37,956 nucleotides of DNA from Pseudomonadota bacterium (GTDB lineage: Bacteria > Pseudomonadota > Gammaproteobacteria > Pseudomonadales > Moraxellaceae): NCBI GenBank assembly GCA_963204705.1, contig CAUJHL010000059.1:1-37956 (forward strand). Reading direction: 5' to 3'. Below, piece after piece: positions 22,499 to 30,816 of this stretch; position 1 is the stretch's first letter, and each line of letters starts with the position of its first letter. A model generated the notes under the pieces. The model ran no database searches. It had not been told where the DNA came from and worked only from the letters and a program-made list of their open reading frames with translations. The position numbers were made by a program, and so were the translations under genes.

Positions 22499-23050
22499 AT
22501 GAGCACAACCACGAACACGACGACACACAAACCGATGGCCTGGCTGCTGGGCTACCGTTTTTTTAACCTGCTACTGGTTGCAGGGGCGGTCGTAGGTATG
22601 GGGTTTGCGTGGTATTTACAGGAATATCAACATCTTGATCCGTGTCCGCTGTGCATTTTCCAGCGGGTGGGCCTGATCTCGATGGGGGTATTTGCACTGA
22701 TTGCCTTTGTGCATCATCCCCGCCATATCTGGCTGCGCCGGATGTATTCTTTACTGGCCTTTCTGGGCATTAGCTGGTCGGTCGGCGTCGCCAGTCGCCA
22801 TGTCTGGTTGCAGCATTTGCCGCCTGAAGATGTACCAGCCTGTGGGCCAGGGCTGGACTATTGGATGGATACCTTTCCCATGAATGAAGTCGTGCGCAAG
22901 GTACTGCATGGCTCCGGCGAATGCGCCAAAGTGGACTGGACTTTTCTGGGCTGGTCGCTGCCCCACTGGTCGTTGTTGTTTTTTCTGGGATTGGCAGTGA
23001 TTGCGCTGTGGCAGCTGGTGCGCCCTCATCATGAGCTTCGTGGCATATAA
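22499..23050 (+). CDS. dsbB: Disulfide bond formation protein DsbB
   Basis: Inner-membrane oxidoreductase that reoxidises periplasmic DsbA and passes electrons to quinone. The 183-aa protein has four membrane helices. The first periplasmic loop carries the redox pair CPLC (Cys49/Cys52, DPCPLCIFQR). The second loop carries the partner Cys residues in VPACGPG and GSGECAKVDW. AAGGA lies 9 nt before the ATG. No dsbA is in the window. With gshA directly upstream, the pair may sit in one transcript joining cytosolic and periplasmic thiol chemistry. Confidence 0.95.
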   Translation: MSTTTNTTTHKPMAWLLGYRFFNLLLVAGAVVGMGFAWYLQEYQHLDPCPLCIFQRVGLISMGVFALIAFVHHPRHIWLRRMYSLLAFLGISWSVGVASRHVWLQHLPPEDVPACGPGLDYWMDTFPMNEVVRKVLHGSGECAKVDWTFLGWSLPHWSLLFFLGLAVIALWQLVRPHHELRGI

Positions 23051-23098
23051 CACGACCACTGCTCTCCCACCTTATCCGCTCCGCATCAAACATAGAAT

Positions 23099-23126
23099 CA
23101 AAAAAAGACCCTGATTGCTCAGGGTC
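23099..23126 (-). terminator. Rho-independent terminator of the WS/DGAT gene
   Basis: A perfect 8-bp stem GACCCTGA/TCAGGGTC with a 4-nt loop (23107-23126) is followed on the minus strand by a run of seven or eight T residues. There is no T-run on the plus side, so it serves the leftward acyltransferase gene. Confidence 0.92.
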
Positions 23127-23161
23127 AGGTTACTCAGGTTCAGTTTGCTCAAGGTCAGTCT
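23117..23161. repeat. 15-bp tandem repeat, three units
   Basis: GCTCAGGGTCAGGTT (23117-23131), ACTCAGGTTCAGTTT (23132-23146) and GCTCAAGGTCAGTCT (23147-23161). It lies just after the stop of the acyltransferase gene. The first unit forms one arm of the terminator stem. Confidence 0.8.
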
Positions 23162-23180
23162 CTCGCCTTTGGGGAAGTTC

Positions 23181-24584
23181 TCAGGTTGAAGCGGCTCGTT
23201 GCTCCAGATCTTCCAGTGCTTCCAGACTGTACACTGCGAGGCGCTGCAAATGCGGAATACTGTCACGGCAGCCAATAAACCCAAAGTTCAGCGTGTCGAG
23301 ATAACTCATCACCGTGATATTGAGTCCGTAGCCGTGCATCGGGATGGACAAGGGAAAATAGGAGTCCATTTTGTAGCCCCGGAAATACAGCGGCATAGTG
23401 GGCCCAGGGACGTTGGAAATCACCACGTTAAACGCTGGACGTACCTTGCCAGGCAGGCCGGGAACCTGAGACAACAGCATCGGACTCATCAGCATTGCGC
23501 TGAACTGAACAATCGCCGCACGGGAAAGCGTAGACAGCTGTTCCTTGGCATGCGTCGTCGAGGCAATGATGTGGCGGATTCGCTCGACGGGATCGGCCAG
23601 ATGCGTCCCCAGCGAGGCCAGAATGGTGCCAATTGCATTACCGCCGCCGATGTCGTCCTTGGGCCGGATATTAACCGGTAGCATCGCCACTAGCGGTTCA
23701 TCGGGCAGGGCATTTTGTTCCAGCATCAACTGGCGCAAGGCAGACGCGCAGACGGCCAGCACCACATCGTTCAGGGTGCCGTGATACTGCGAGGCGACCT
23801 TTTTCAGCCGTTCAATCGACATGATCTGGGTGGCAAAGCGCCGGTTGCGGCTAATAGCCTGATTGATAATGGATTTTGGTGCCTGCATCGGCGCAATCAG
23901 CAGATCGTCCCGCGCCTTGAAGGAGCGCACCACATTCATAAAAGCATGGCCGGCATCGCGGCTAGCGTGTAGTTGCTCCTGTAATACCGCAAACAGGCCA
24001 TCGAGTGAGGGTGTTTCCTGCCGGGCAGGCATGCCATCTTCGCGGGGTGGACGCTTAAAGGGTTCCTGCAAATAAAACAGCGGTGTGTCCAGCTCGTCCA
24101 CGGACTTTGACATGGTATGAGTCAGCAGTTTGATGCCGGTATAGCCGTCAACCAGGGAATGATGTACCTTGAAATAAATCGCAAAACGATCATTTTCCAG
24201 GCCTTCAATAAAATGTACTTCCCAAGGTGGACGATGCTGGTCGATGTGATGGCTGTGGAGACGTGACACCAGAATCCCCAGTTCTTTTTCATCGCCGGGA
24301 TGGGGCAACGCAGAGCGCCGGACGTGGTATTCCACATCAAAGTGCTCATCTTCGATCCAGCATTGCAGGGGATGATTCAGAAAAAAGGGATAGCGCAGCT
24401 TGAGATTCCACGGAACCTTGACGTCCAGCGAGGCTTTGACTTCGTCCATCAACTCGCGCAAAAAATTTTCAGGAGCAGGCCGCTGGGGGCTGAACTGCAT
24501 GAGCGCACCGACGTGCATCATGGATTCACGGGATTCTCCCGCTAAAAATACCCGGTCGATTACATTAATACTTTTCGCCGTCAT
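23181..24584 (-). CDS. Wax ester synthase / diacylglycerol acyltransferase (WS/DGAT)
   Basis: Bifunctional acyltransferase that makes wax esters and triacylglycerol from acyl-CoA. The 467-aa length is typical. The catalytic motif HHxxxDG is present as HHSLVDGYTG (about residues 139-148). Other family blocks are NVIDRVFLAGES at the start, HVRRSALPHPGDEKELG, the central helix LNDVVLAVCASALRQ, and NVVISNVPGPTMPLYF near the C-terminus. It is related to Acinetobacter AtfA/WaxDgaT. It is transcribed alone, divergent from parC, with its own terminator. Together with fadD and the DUF3336 patatin lipase it suggests that this bacterium stores neutral lipids. Confidence 0.95.
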   Translation of the reverse strand: MTAKSINVIDRVFLAGESRESMMHVGALMQFSPQRPAPENFLRELMDEVKASLDVKVPWNLKLRYPFFLNHPLQCWIEDEHFDVEYHVRRSALPHPGDEKELGILVSRLHSHHIDQHRPPWEVHFIEGLENDRFAIYFKVHHSLVDGYTGIKLLTHTMSKSVDELDTPLFYLQEPFKRPPREDGMPARQETPSLDGLFAVLQEQLHASRDAGHAFMNVVRSFKARDDLLIAPMQAPKSIINQAISRNRRFATQIMSIERLKKVASQYHGTLNDVVLAVCASALRQLMLEQNALPDEPLVAMLPVNIRPKDDIGGGNAIGTILASLGTHLADPVERIRHIIASTTHAKEQLSTLSRAAIVQFSAMLMSPMLLSQVPGLPGKVRPAFNVVISNVPGPTMPLYFRGYKMDSYFPLSIPMHGYGLNITVMSYLDTLNFGFIGCRDSIPHLQRLAVYSLEALEDLEQRAAST

Positions 24585-24932
24585 GCCAACAATCCTTTGC
24601 TGCGGTTTGCCGTAAAGCGTGCCGCTGATGAGCGTATAGGGTTCTCAGTCAGTAAAACACTGGCAGTCCATGGCAGTCAATCCGGCTTCACGCAAAATTT
24701 CCTTGCTTACCGTATCGCTGGGGTGGACGGCTCAGAGTGTGCCCAGTTTTGCATAGTTCACCAATTCCAGAAAATCAGTACGGCTCTCAGAACGACAGTA
24801 CTTGTCCCACTGTTGCTGTACAGGCTTGGGATTCTGGGCCAAAACGCCTATGATCCTCCCTTTGCCCGCACCTGCAGGATGGCAGGAGTTGCATGGGGCT
24901 TTTTTTCCGATGCGTTATTCAGGCGGTAGTCC
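24585..24932. other. Divergent promoter region between WS/DGAT and parC
   Basis: A span of 348 nt. The 110-codon plus frame covering most of it has no recognisable domain and no ribosome binding site, so I reject it. Both promoters should be here; I could not assign them with confidence. Confidence 0.4.
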
Positions 24933-27176
24933 ATGACCGAATTGCACCACGCAGCGACCGAGAGTCGTTCCGTCGCTGAGTTCACAGAGCTTGCTTATCT
25001 CAACTACGCCATGTACGTGATCATGGATCGGGCATTGCCGCATATTTCGGATGGCCTTAAGCCAGTGCAGCGGCGCATTGTCTATGCAATGAGTGAGCTG
25101 GGATTAAAATCCAGCGCAAAGCCCAAAAAGTCCGCACGGACAGTTGGTGATGTGCTGGGCAAATACCATCCGCATGGCGACACTGCCTGTTATGAGGCGA
25201 TGGTGCTGATGGCACAGCCCTTTAGTTATCGCTATCCGCTAGTGGAAGGGCAGGGCAACTGGGGCTCGCCAGACGATCCAAAGTCCTTTGCTGCGATGCG
25301 TTACACCGAGGCCAAATTATCGGCTTACAGTGAAGTTTTGCTCAGCGAACTGGGTCAGGGCACCACCCGCTGGCAGGACAATTTTGACGGTACCCTTCAG
25401 GAGCCGGTCACACTGCCTGCCCGTTTGCCCAACATTTTGCTGAATGGTACCACGGGCATCGCGGTGGGCATGGCGACGGATATTCCGCCGCATAATCTGC
25501 GTGAAGTGGTGAAAGGCACCATTGCCCTGCTCAAAAATCCCGATTTGACTGATGCAAAACTGGCCACACTGATCCCCGGGCCGGATTTGCCCACGGCGGC
25601 AGAAATTATTTCCAGTCCAGACGATTTGCTGAAAATCCAGACCAGTGGACGTGGCAGTTACCGGATGCGCGCCATTTACCGCATGGAAAAAGGGGAAATC
25701 ATCATCACGGCCTTGCCCTATCAGGTGTCGGGCAACAAGATTATCCAGCAGATTGCCGATCAGATTCAGGCCAAAAAACTGCCCCTCGTTACCAATGTAC
25801 GCGACGAATCCGACCACGAGCATCCCACGCGCTTAGTCATCGAACTTCGCTCCAATCGCGTCGATGCCGCTGCCGTCATGAGCCACCTGTTTGCCACCAC
25901 GGATCTGGAAACCAGCTACCGGGTCAATCTGAACATGATCGGGCTGGATGGCCGGCCACAGGTGAAATCCATTCGCCAGATCCTGCTGGAATGGCTGGTG
26001 CATCGCCGGCAAACCGTGCGTGACCGCCTGAGCTGGCAACTGGACCGGATTGAAAAACGCCTGCATATCCTGGCGGGCCTGCTGATTGCCTACCTGAATA
26101 TTGATGAAGTGATTCGCATCATTCGCACGGAGGATCAGCCCAAGCCGGTGCTGATGTCGCATTTTGGCATTGATGCGATTCAGGCTGAAGCCATTTTGGA
26201 GCTCAAGCTGCGCCATCTTGCCAAGCTGGAAGAAATGGAAATTCGCCGTGAACAGGACGAACTGGCGGCGCAGGCCGCGGTGATTCGGGAGCAACTCAAT
26301 AATCCGGAATCACTGACGACACTGATTGCTGAAGAACTGCAAGCGGATGCCAAAAAGTACGGCGACGCCCGTCGATCGCCCATCGAACAGCGTGAAGAAG
26401 CCATTGAGCTCAAAGAAAGCGACATGGCACCGGCTGAAAGTGTGACGGTTATTCTCTCGCAAGCGGGCTGGATCCGATCGGCCAAAGGGGCGGAAGTTGA
26501 CGTACAGCAACTGGCCTACAAATCGGGGGATGCTTACCTGAGTCACGCGGTGGGCAAAAGCAACCAGCGGGTGTATTTGCTGGACAATGCCGGTCGTAGC
26601 TATGCCCTGAGCGCGCAATCACTGCCTTCGGCTCGGGGACAGGGCGAGCCAGTCACCAGTCGCCTGAGCCCGCCGCCAGGCCACCGCTTTACTCAGTTGC
26701 TCATGGGACGGGACGAGGAACAGCTACTCTTGGCGAATAGTCAGGGCTATGGCTTTTTGACCACTTTGGGTCAGCTCGACAGCCACACCAAGGCGGGCAA
26801 GGCGGTCGTCAGTTTGCCGGAAACGGCGGAATTGCTGCCTGCCATCCCGGTACCTGCAGGCGGTGAACACCTGGTCATTTTATCGAGCACAGGCCGCCTG
26901 TTGATGTATCCCTTGTCTGAGTTGCCCATTTTGGCAAAAGGCAAGGGTAACAAGCTGATTCAGCTCGATCTTACTGCTCAGGAAACCATCCGTGGCATGG
27001 TGATTGTTGGGCCATCTCAGAGTCTGGAAATCGGCACGCCCAGCAAGCGCCAGCGGTTCCGTCCCGATCAGCTCGCCCACTATCAGGGCAGTCGTGGCCA
27101 GCGCGGACATCTGTTGCCCAAGGGTTTGCAGAAAGCCACCGAGCTGCGCCGGGTGACAGAGCCCGCGCAGGATTAG
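24933..27176 (+). CDS. parC: DNA topoisomerase IV subunit A
   Basis: A 747-aa type IIA topoisomerase subunit that decatenates daughter chromosomes together with ParE. The breakage-reunion domain has [32 protein letters not shown] and the active Tyr in [11 protein letters not shown]. The C-terminal half carries the beta-pinwheel DNA-wrapping repeats, with a degenerate GyrA-box-like segment. The length matches ParC (about 740-750) rather than GyrA (over 850). In the quinolone-determining region residue 84 is Thr where E. coli and Acinetobacter usually have Ser, while Glu88 is kept. parE is not adjacent. The coding sequence starts after AGGCGGTAG. Confidence 0.96.
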   Translation: MTELHHAATESRSVAEFTELAYLNYAMYVIMDRALPHISDGLKPVQRRIVYAMSELGLKSSAKPKKSARTVGDVLGKYHPHGDTACYEAMVLMAQPFSYRYPLVEGQGNWGSPDDPKSFAAMRYTEAKLSAYSEVLLSELGQGTTRWQDNFDGTLQEPVTLPARLPNILLNGTTGIAVGMATDIPPHNLREVVKGTIALLKNPDLTDAKLATLIPGPDLPTAAEIISSPDDLLKIQTSGRGSYRMRAIYRMEKGEIIITALPYQVSGNKIIQQIADQIQAKKLPLVTNVRDESDHEHPTRLVIELRSNRVDAAAVMSHLFATTDLETSYRVNLNMIGLDGRPQVKSIRQILLEWLVHRRQTVRDRLSWQLDRIEKRLHILAGLLIAYLNIDEVIRIIRTEDQPKPVLMSHFGIDAIQAEAILELKLRHLAKLEEMEIRREQDELAAQAAVIREQLNNPESLTTLIAEELQADAKKYGDARRSPIEQREEAIELKESDMAPAESVTVILSQAGWIRSAKGAEVDVQQLAYKSGDAYLSHAVGKSNQRVYLLDNAGRSYALSAQSLPSARGQGEPVTSRLSPPPGHRFTQLLMGRDEEQLLLANSQGYGFLTTLGQLDSHTKAGKAVVSLPETAELLPAIPVPAGGEHLVILSSTGRLLMYPLSELPILAKGKGNKLIQLDLTAQETIRGMVIVGPSQSLEIGTPSKRQRFRPDQLAHYQGSRGQRGHLLPKGLQKATELRRVTEPAQD

Positions 27177-27339
27177 TCCAATTGCATGGCGCGGCTTGCG
27201 TAAATGCACAGAATGTGAAAGATTCAGGGCATAGGAAGATAACGACGGGCCAATCGCTAGGGTCTCCAGCGACCCGGATCGTGGGATGTGGCAGGCAATG
27301 GCTTGCCCATCGATAAAATCAGCAAGGAGAGGACAGCGC

Positions 27340-28788
27340 ATGTCCCCACCCGACAGCTCTGCCGAGAAAGACACGACTGCACCGCCGGAAGGTGAGACAG
27401 CACATGGCTCAATACATGAATCAGCACGTGCGGCAAATGTCCCTGCTTCGTCACCAAGCTATTCCAGCACGCCGGCTTTGAACCCGGAGGTTGATCCTGA
27501 GCTGACTCAGGCGCTAAGCCAGTTGCGGGCCGCTCAGGTGCACGTGGGTATTCCAGAAGCAGTAGAGTTGCCCGATCTTTCAGTCACTCGCCTCACCCTG
27601 ATTTCCCAGTTGCTGGAAACCCGTAGCCTGAGCCTGCGCTTTCAGGACAATGCCCTTGAGCAAAGCTATCTGCAATTACGTGCGTATGAATTTGCCGGAA
27701 TCATGCGGGTGCTGTGGCCTCTGATCCTGATTTTGTTTGTGATGTTGCTGGGACTGGGTTCGCAATTCTATCCGGCGGATATGCTCGATCCGGGCTATCA
27801 TTTTATCCTGACGATCTGGTTGCCCTGCGTGGTGATTATTTCCCTCACGGCAGGGATGACCTGGCTGCGGCGTTTTCATCGCTATTTTGAATGGCTGGTG
27901 GGATTTGCCTGTATTCTGGTGCTCACTTTACTGGTCAGGGCGGTACTGGAAGCGCACAGTCGCGACTTTGAAATGCACAGCCTGATTAATGTGCAGCTGG
28001 TCATCATGATTCTCGGTTTTGGTACACGGCTCCGGCTTTTAGCCCAATTCATCACCCTGAGCATAGCCATCACGGCAGTCATGGTATTGGCTCTGATGGG
28101 CGATTATCATCTGGGCTGGCTGAAGCTAGGCCATTATGTGGGCATTTTCTCCATTGCCATGTTGCTGTTATCGGCCATGGTGGAGTCGCGTGACCGGCAT
28201 GCCTTTTTGGGCAATGTGCTGATGCTGTCGCGTGAACACGGCTATCAGCAGCTGGAGCGGCGACTGAACCGGCTGACCAGCGAGGATATGCTATGCCGGA
28301 TTCCTAACCGGCGGGCCTGTGATGAATTGTTGCTGCGCGAATGGGAGCGTAGCCGTCGTGAGCAGCAAACACTGGCATTGCTCTATCTGGATATTGATTA
28401 CTTCCGGCAGTTCAATGATCACTATGGCTCGATTGCCGCAGATCGGGCCTTGTATCAGTTGGCTCAGCTCATGGTGCAAACGCTTTGGCGCCCCGCAGAT
28501 CAGGTTGGACGCTATGGAGGTGACGAATTTATGATATTGTTGCCAAACACCGATCCGGAAGGTGCCGAACAGGTGGCAAGGCGCATGATACAGGCAGTCG
28601 ATGCCCTGGCCATTGAGCACCGATGGTCGCAAGTGGCGGGTTATCTGACGGTGAGTGTCGGCATTGCCCTGACGACGCCTGAAGACGACAGTCAGTGGGA
28701 TTTGGTCAGGCGGGCAGAGCAGGCTTTGGCCCGCGCCAAACAACAGGGAAGGCACCAGAAATACCTGCTGAATGCAGCTCAGGTTTAG
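27340..28788 (+). CDS. Membrane diguanylate cyclase (GGDEF)
   Basis: Makes cyclic-di-GMP from two GTP. I start at the ATG at 27340 because AAGGAGAGG lies 7 nt upstream; the track start (27286) has no such site. This gives 482 aa. Residues 1-125 are polar and disordered. About 130-290 has six hydrophobic segments forming a membrane sensor that I cannot assign to a named MASE type. The catalytic domain follows (IPNRRACDELL to ARAKQQGRH), with the intact active motif GRYGGDEF. The inhibitory I-site RxxD (RPAD) sits exactly five residues before GGDEF, so product inhibition is expected. No EAL domain is present. The signal sensed is unknown. Confidence 0.92.
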   Translation: MSPPDSSAEKDTTAPPEGETAHGSIHESARAANVPASSPSYSSTPALNPEVDPELTQALSQLRAAQVHVGIPEAVELPDLSVTRLTLISQLLETRSLSLRFQDNALEQSYLQLRAYEFAGIMRVLWPLILILFVMLLGLGSQFYPADMLDPGYHFILTIWLPCVVIISLTAGMTWLRRFHRYFEWLVGFACILVLTLLVRAVLEAHSRDFEMHSLINVQLVIMILGFGTRLRLLAQFITLSIAITAVMVLALMGDYHLGWLKLGHYVGIFSIAMLLLSAMVESRDRHAFLGNVLMLSREHGYQQLERRLNRLTSEDMLCRIPNRRACDELLLREWERSRREQQTLALLYLDIDYFRQFNDHYGSIAADRALYQLAQLMVQTLWRPADQVGRYGGDEFMILLPNTDPEGAEQVARRMIQAVDALAIEHRWSQVAGYLTVSVGIALTTPEDDSQWDLVRRAEQALARAKQQGRHQKYLLNAAQV

Positions 28789-28951
28789 CATCAACTGTGC
28801 AAGCCCTGAAGGCATGTTCGGTGAGGGTTCTATGTATTCGTTGAAAGACGAGTGGTCTCTCGGGGATATGAATGGGTTACGACCGGGGTCATTTTTATTA
28901 ACATAATGTCTTTAAAGGCATTTTCATCACATAATCACAGGAGTCGGACCG

Positions 28952-30628
28952 ATGGCAAAACCATGGCTGGAAACTTATAAGGCGCAGCACATCGCATCAG
29001 AAATCGTACTTCCAGCAGACAATACGTCGCTGGTTGATATTTTTGAGCGTAATTTTCAGAAATTCGGCTCACGCAAGGCCTTTGTCTGTATGGACAAGGC
29101 GATCAGCTTTGCCCAGCTGGATCAGATGAGCCGCCAGTTTGCCAGCTATCTGCAAGGTCTGGGACTCAAGCGCGGAGCGCGGGTGGCCGTCATGCTGCCC
29201 AACGTCCTGCAATACCCGATTTCTGCGTTGGCGATTCTTCGTGCAGGCTATGTACTTGTTAACGTCAATCCCTTGTACACCCCGCGTGAACTGGAGCACC
29301 AGCTCAAGGATTCTGGCTCCGAAGTCCTGATTATTCTGGATAAATTTGCCAATGTGTATCAGCAGGTGGCCAGCCATACCCCTGTTAAACATGTTGTGGT
29401 GGCGACGGTAGGTGATCTGCTGGGCTTCAAGGGCCTGATTGTCAATATTGTACTGCGCCATGTCCGCAAGGAAATTCCAGCCTGGTCCATTCCAGGCCAT
29501 GTTGGCTTTAACAAAGCCCTGTCCAGTGGCAATGCCTCCAGCTATCAGCGTCCCCAATTGGCCCTGAACGATACCGCGGTTCTGCAATACACCGGCGGTA
29601 CCACTGGCGTGTCCAAGGGTGCAGAGCTGACCCATCGCAATCTGGTAGCCAACCTGCTGCAAACCGATGCCATGTTTGCCAGCGTCTTTGGCAGTGGTGA
29701 CCTGCCAGCGGGCGAAGTCGTTTTGTGTGCGTTGCCGCTGTATCATATTTTTGCGTTTATGGTGTGCGCCCTGTTTGGCATGTACAAAGGCAATACCAAC
29801 CTGCTGGTGCCAAACCCGCGCGATATTCCGGGTTTGATCAAGGAAATTGGCAAGTACCAGCCTTCATTCCTGCCTGCGGTTAATACGCTCTTTAATGCGC
29901 TGGTGCATCATCCCGACTTTAAACAGCTTGATTTCTCCAAGCTGAAAGTGTCCATGGGGGGCGGTATGTCCGTACTGCCCTCCACTGCAGAAGCATGGGA
30001 AAAAATCACTGGAAAACCGATTGTTGAAGGCTATGGTCTGTCAGAGACTTCTCCCGTGGCCACTGCGAACCCACCGAACATTGATCATTTCACCGGCACC
30101 ATCGGAATTCCGATGCCCTCGACTGACATCGCAATCCTGGACGATGACGGCAATCATGTAGCGCTGGGCGAGCGCGGCGAAATTTCGATCCGTGGCCCAC
30201 AGGTGATGCGGGGTTACTGGCAGCGTCCTGAAGAAACTGCCAACGTCATGACGGCGGATGGTTTTTTCCGTACGGGTGATATCGGGGTAATGGACGAGAA
30301 GGGCTATACCAAAATCGTCGATCGCAAGAAAGACATGATTCTGGTATCCGGCTTTAACGTCTACCCCAACGAAATCGAAGAAGTCATTACCAAACATCCC
30401 AAAGTGCTGGAAGCTGCAGCAATTGGTGTGCCGGATGAAAAAAGCGGTGAAGTGCCCAAGCTGTTCATCGTCAAGAGCGATCCGAGCCTGACCAAAGAAG
30501 AAGTGCAAGCGTTTTGCCGTGAAAACCTGACGGGCTATAAACAGCCTCGCTACATCGAATTCATCGATGAACTGCCGAAATCTCCTGTCGGGAAAATCCT
30601 GCGTAAAGAGCTTCGCCCTAAGGCTTAA
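28952..30628 (+). CDS. fadD: Long-chain fatty acid-CoA ligase
   Basis: Adenylate-forming enzyme that activates fatty acids to acyl-CoA for beta-oxidation or lipid synthesis. The 558-aa protein has the AMP-binding P-loop YTGGTTGVSKGAELTHRN, the gate/linker region, GYGLSETSPV, the ATP-contacting TGDIGVMDEKGY, and the FACS signature VDRKKDMILVSGFNVYPNEIEEV with the C-terminal catalytic Lys (PKSPVGKILRKELR). AGGAG lies 9 nt before the ATG. It is most like FadD of Pseudomonas and Acinetobacter. Downstream hairpins end the transcript. Its product would supply the WS/DGAT encoded about 4 kb away. Confidence 0.95.
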   Translation: MAKPWLETYKAQHIASEIVLPADNTSLVDIFERNFQKFGSRKAFVCMDKAISFAQLDQMSRQFASYLQGLGLKRGARVAVMLPNVLQYPISALAILRAGYVLVNVNPLYTPRELEHQLKDSGSEVLIILDKFANVYQQVASHTPVKHVVVATVGDLLGFKGLIVNIVLRHVRKEIPAWSIPGHVGFNKALSSGNASSYQRPQLALNDTAVLQYTGGTTGVSKGAELTHRNLVANLLQTDAMFASVFGSGDLPAGEVVLCALPLYHIFAFMVCALFGMYKGNTNLLVPNPRDIPGLIKEIGKYQPSFLPAVNTLFNALVHHPDFKQLDFSKLKVSMGGGMSVLPSTAEAWEKITGKPIVEGYGLSETSPVATANPPNIDHFTGTIGIPMPSTDIAILDDDGNHVALGERGEISIRGPQVMRGYWQRPEETANVMTADGFFRTGDIGVMDEKGYTKIVDRKKDMILVSGFNVYPNEIEEVITKHPKVLEAAAIGVPDEKSGEVPKLFIVKSDPSLTKEEVQAFCRENLTGYKQPRYIEFIDELPKSPVGKILRKELRPKA

Positions 30629-30650
30629 TTGCCTAATGCGAATGGGGAAA

Positions 30651-30670
30651 GAGCGCCTTATCGGGCGCTC
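30651..30670 (+). other. GC-rich hairpin downstream of fadD
   Basis: GAGCGCC (30651-30657) and GGCGCTC (30664-30670) form a 7-bp stem with a 6-nt loop, 22 nt after the fadD stop. No T-run follows, so it is probably an mRNA 3' protecting structure or a partial terminator upstream of the stronger one at 30733. Confidence 0.55.
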
Positions 30671-30732
30671 GGAACTCTCTTAAAAGTAGCGATTTCTCAC
30701 AAAGGCCGGTTTCGCAAAAGGGCCGGTTTTAT

Positions 30733-30759
30733 AAAAGAGCATCAGCTGCTCTTTTTTTT
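30733..30759. terminator. Rho-independent terminator between fadD and the helicase
   Basis: AAAAGAGCA (30733-30741) pairs with TGCTCTTTT (30747-30755) around a 5-nt loop, with further T residues to 30759. It serves fadD on the plus strand. The A-rich 5' arm gives a shorter T-run on the minus strand, so it may also stop leftward helicase transcripts. Confidence 0.85.
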
Positions 30760-30816
30760 CGCCCATTTAGGCTGAATCGAATTACGTTAAAAACCTAATT
30801 AGAAAGTTATCGGAAT

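Noticed and set aside
24597-24929. 110-codon plus-strand ORF just upstream of parC
   Set aside because: No domain, no ribosome binding site, and it occupies the divergent promoter region.
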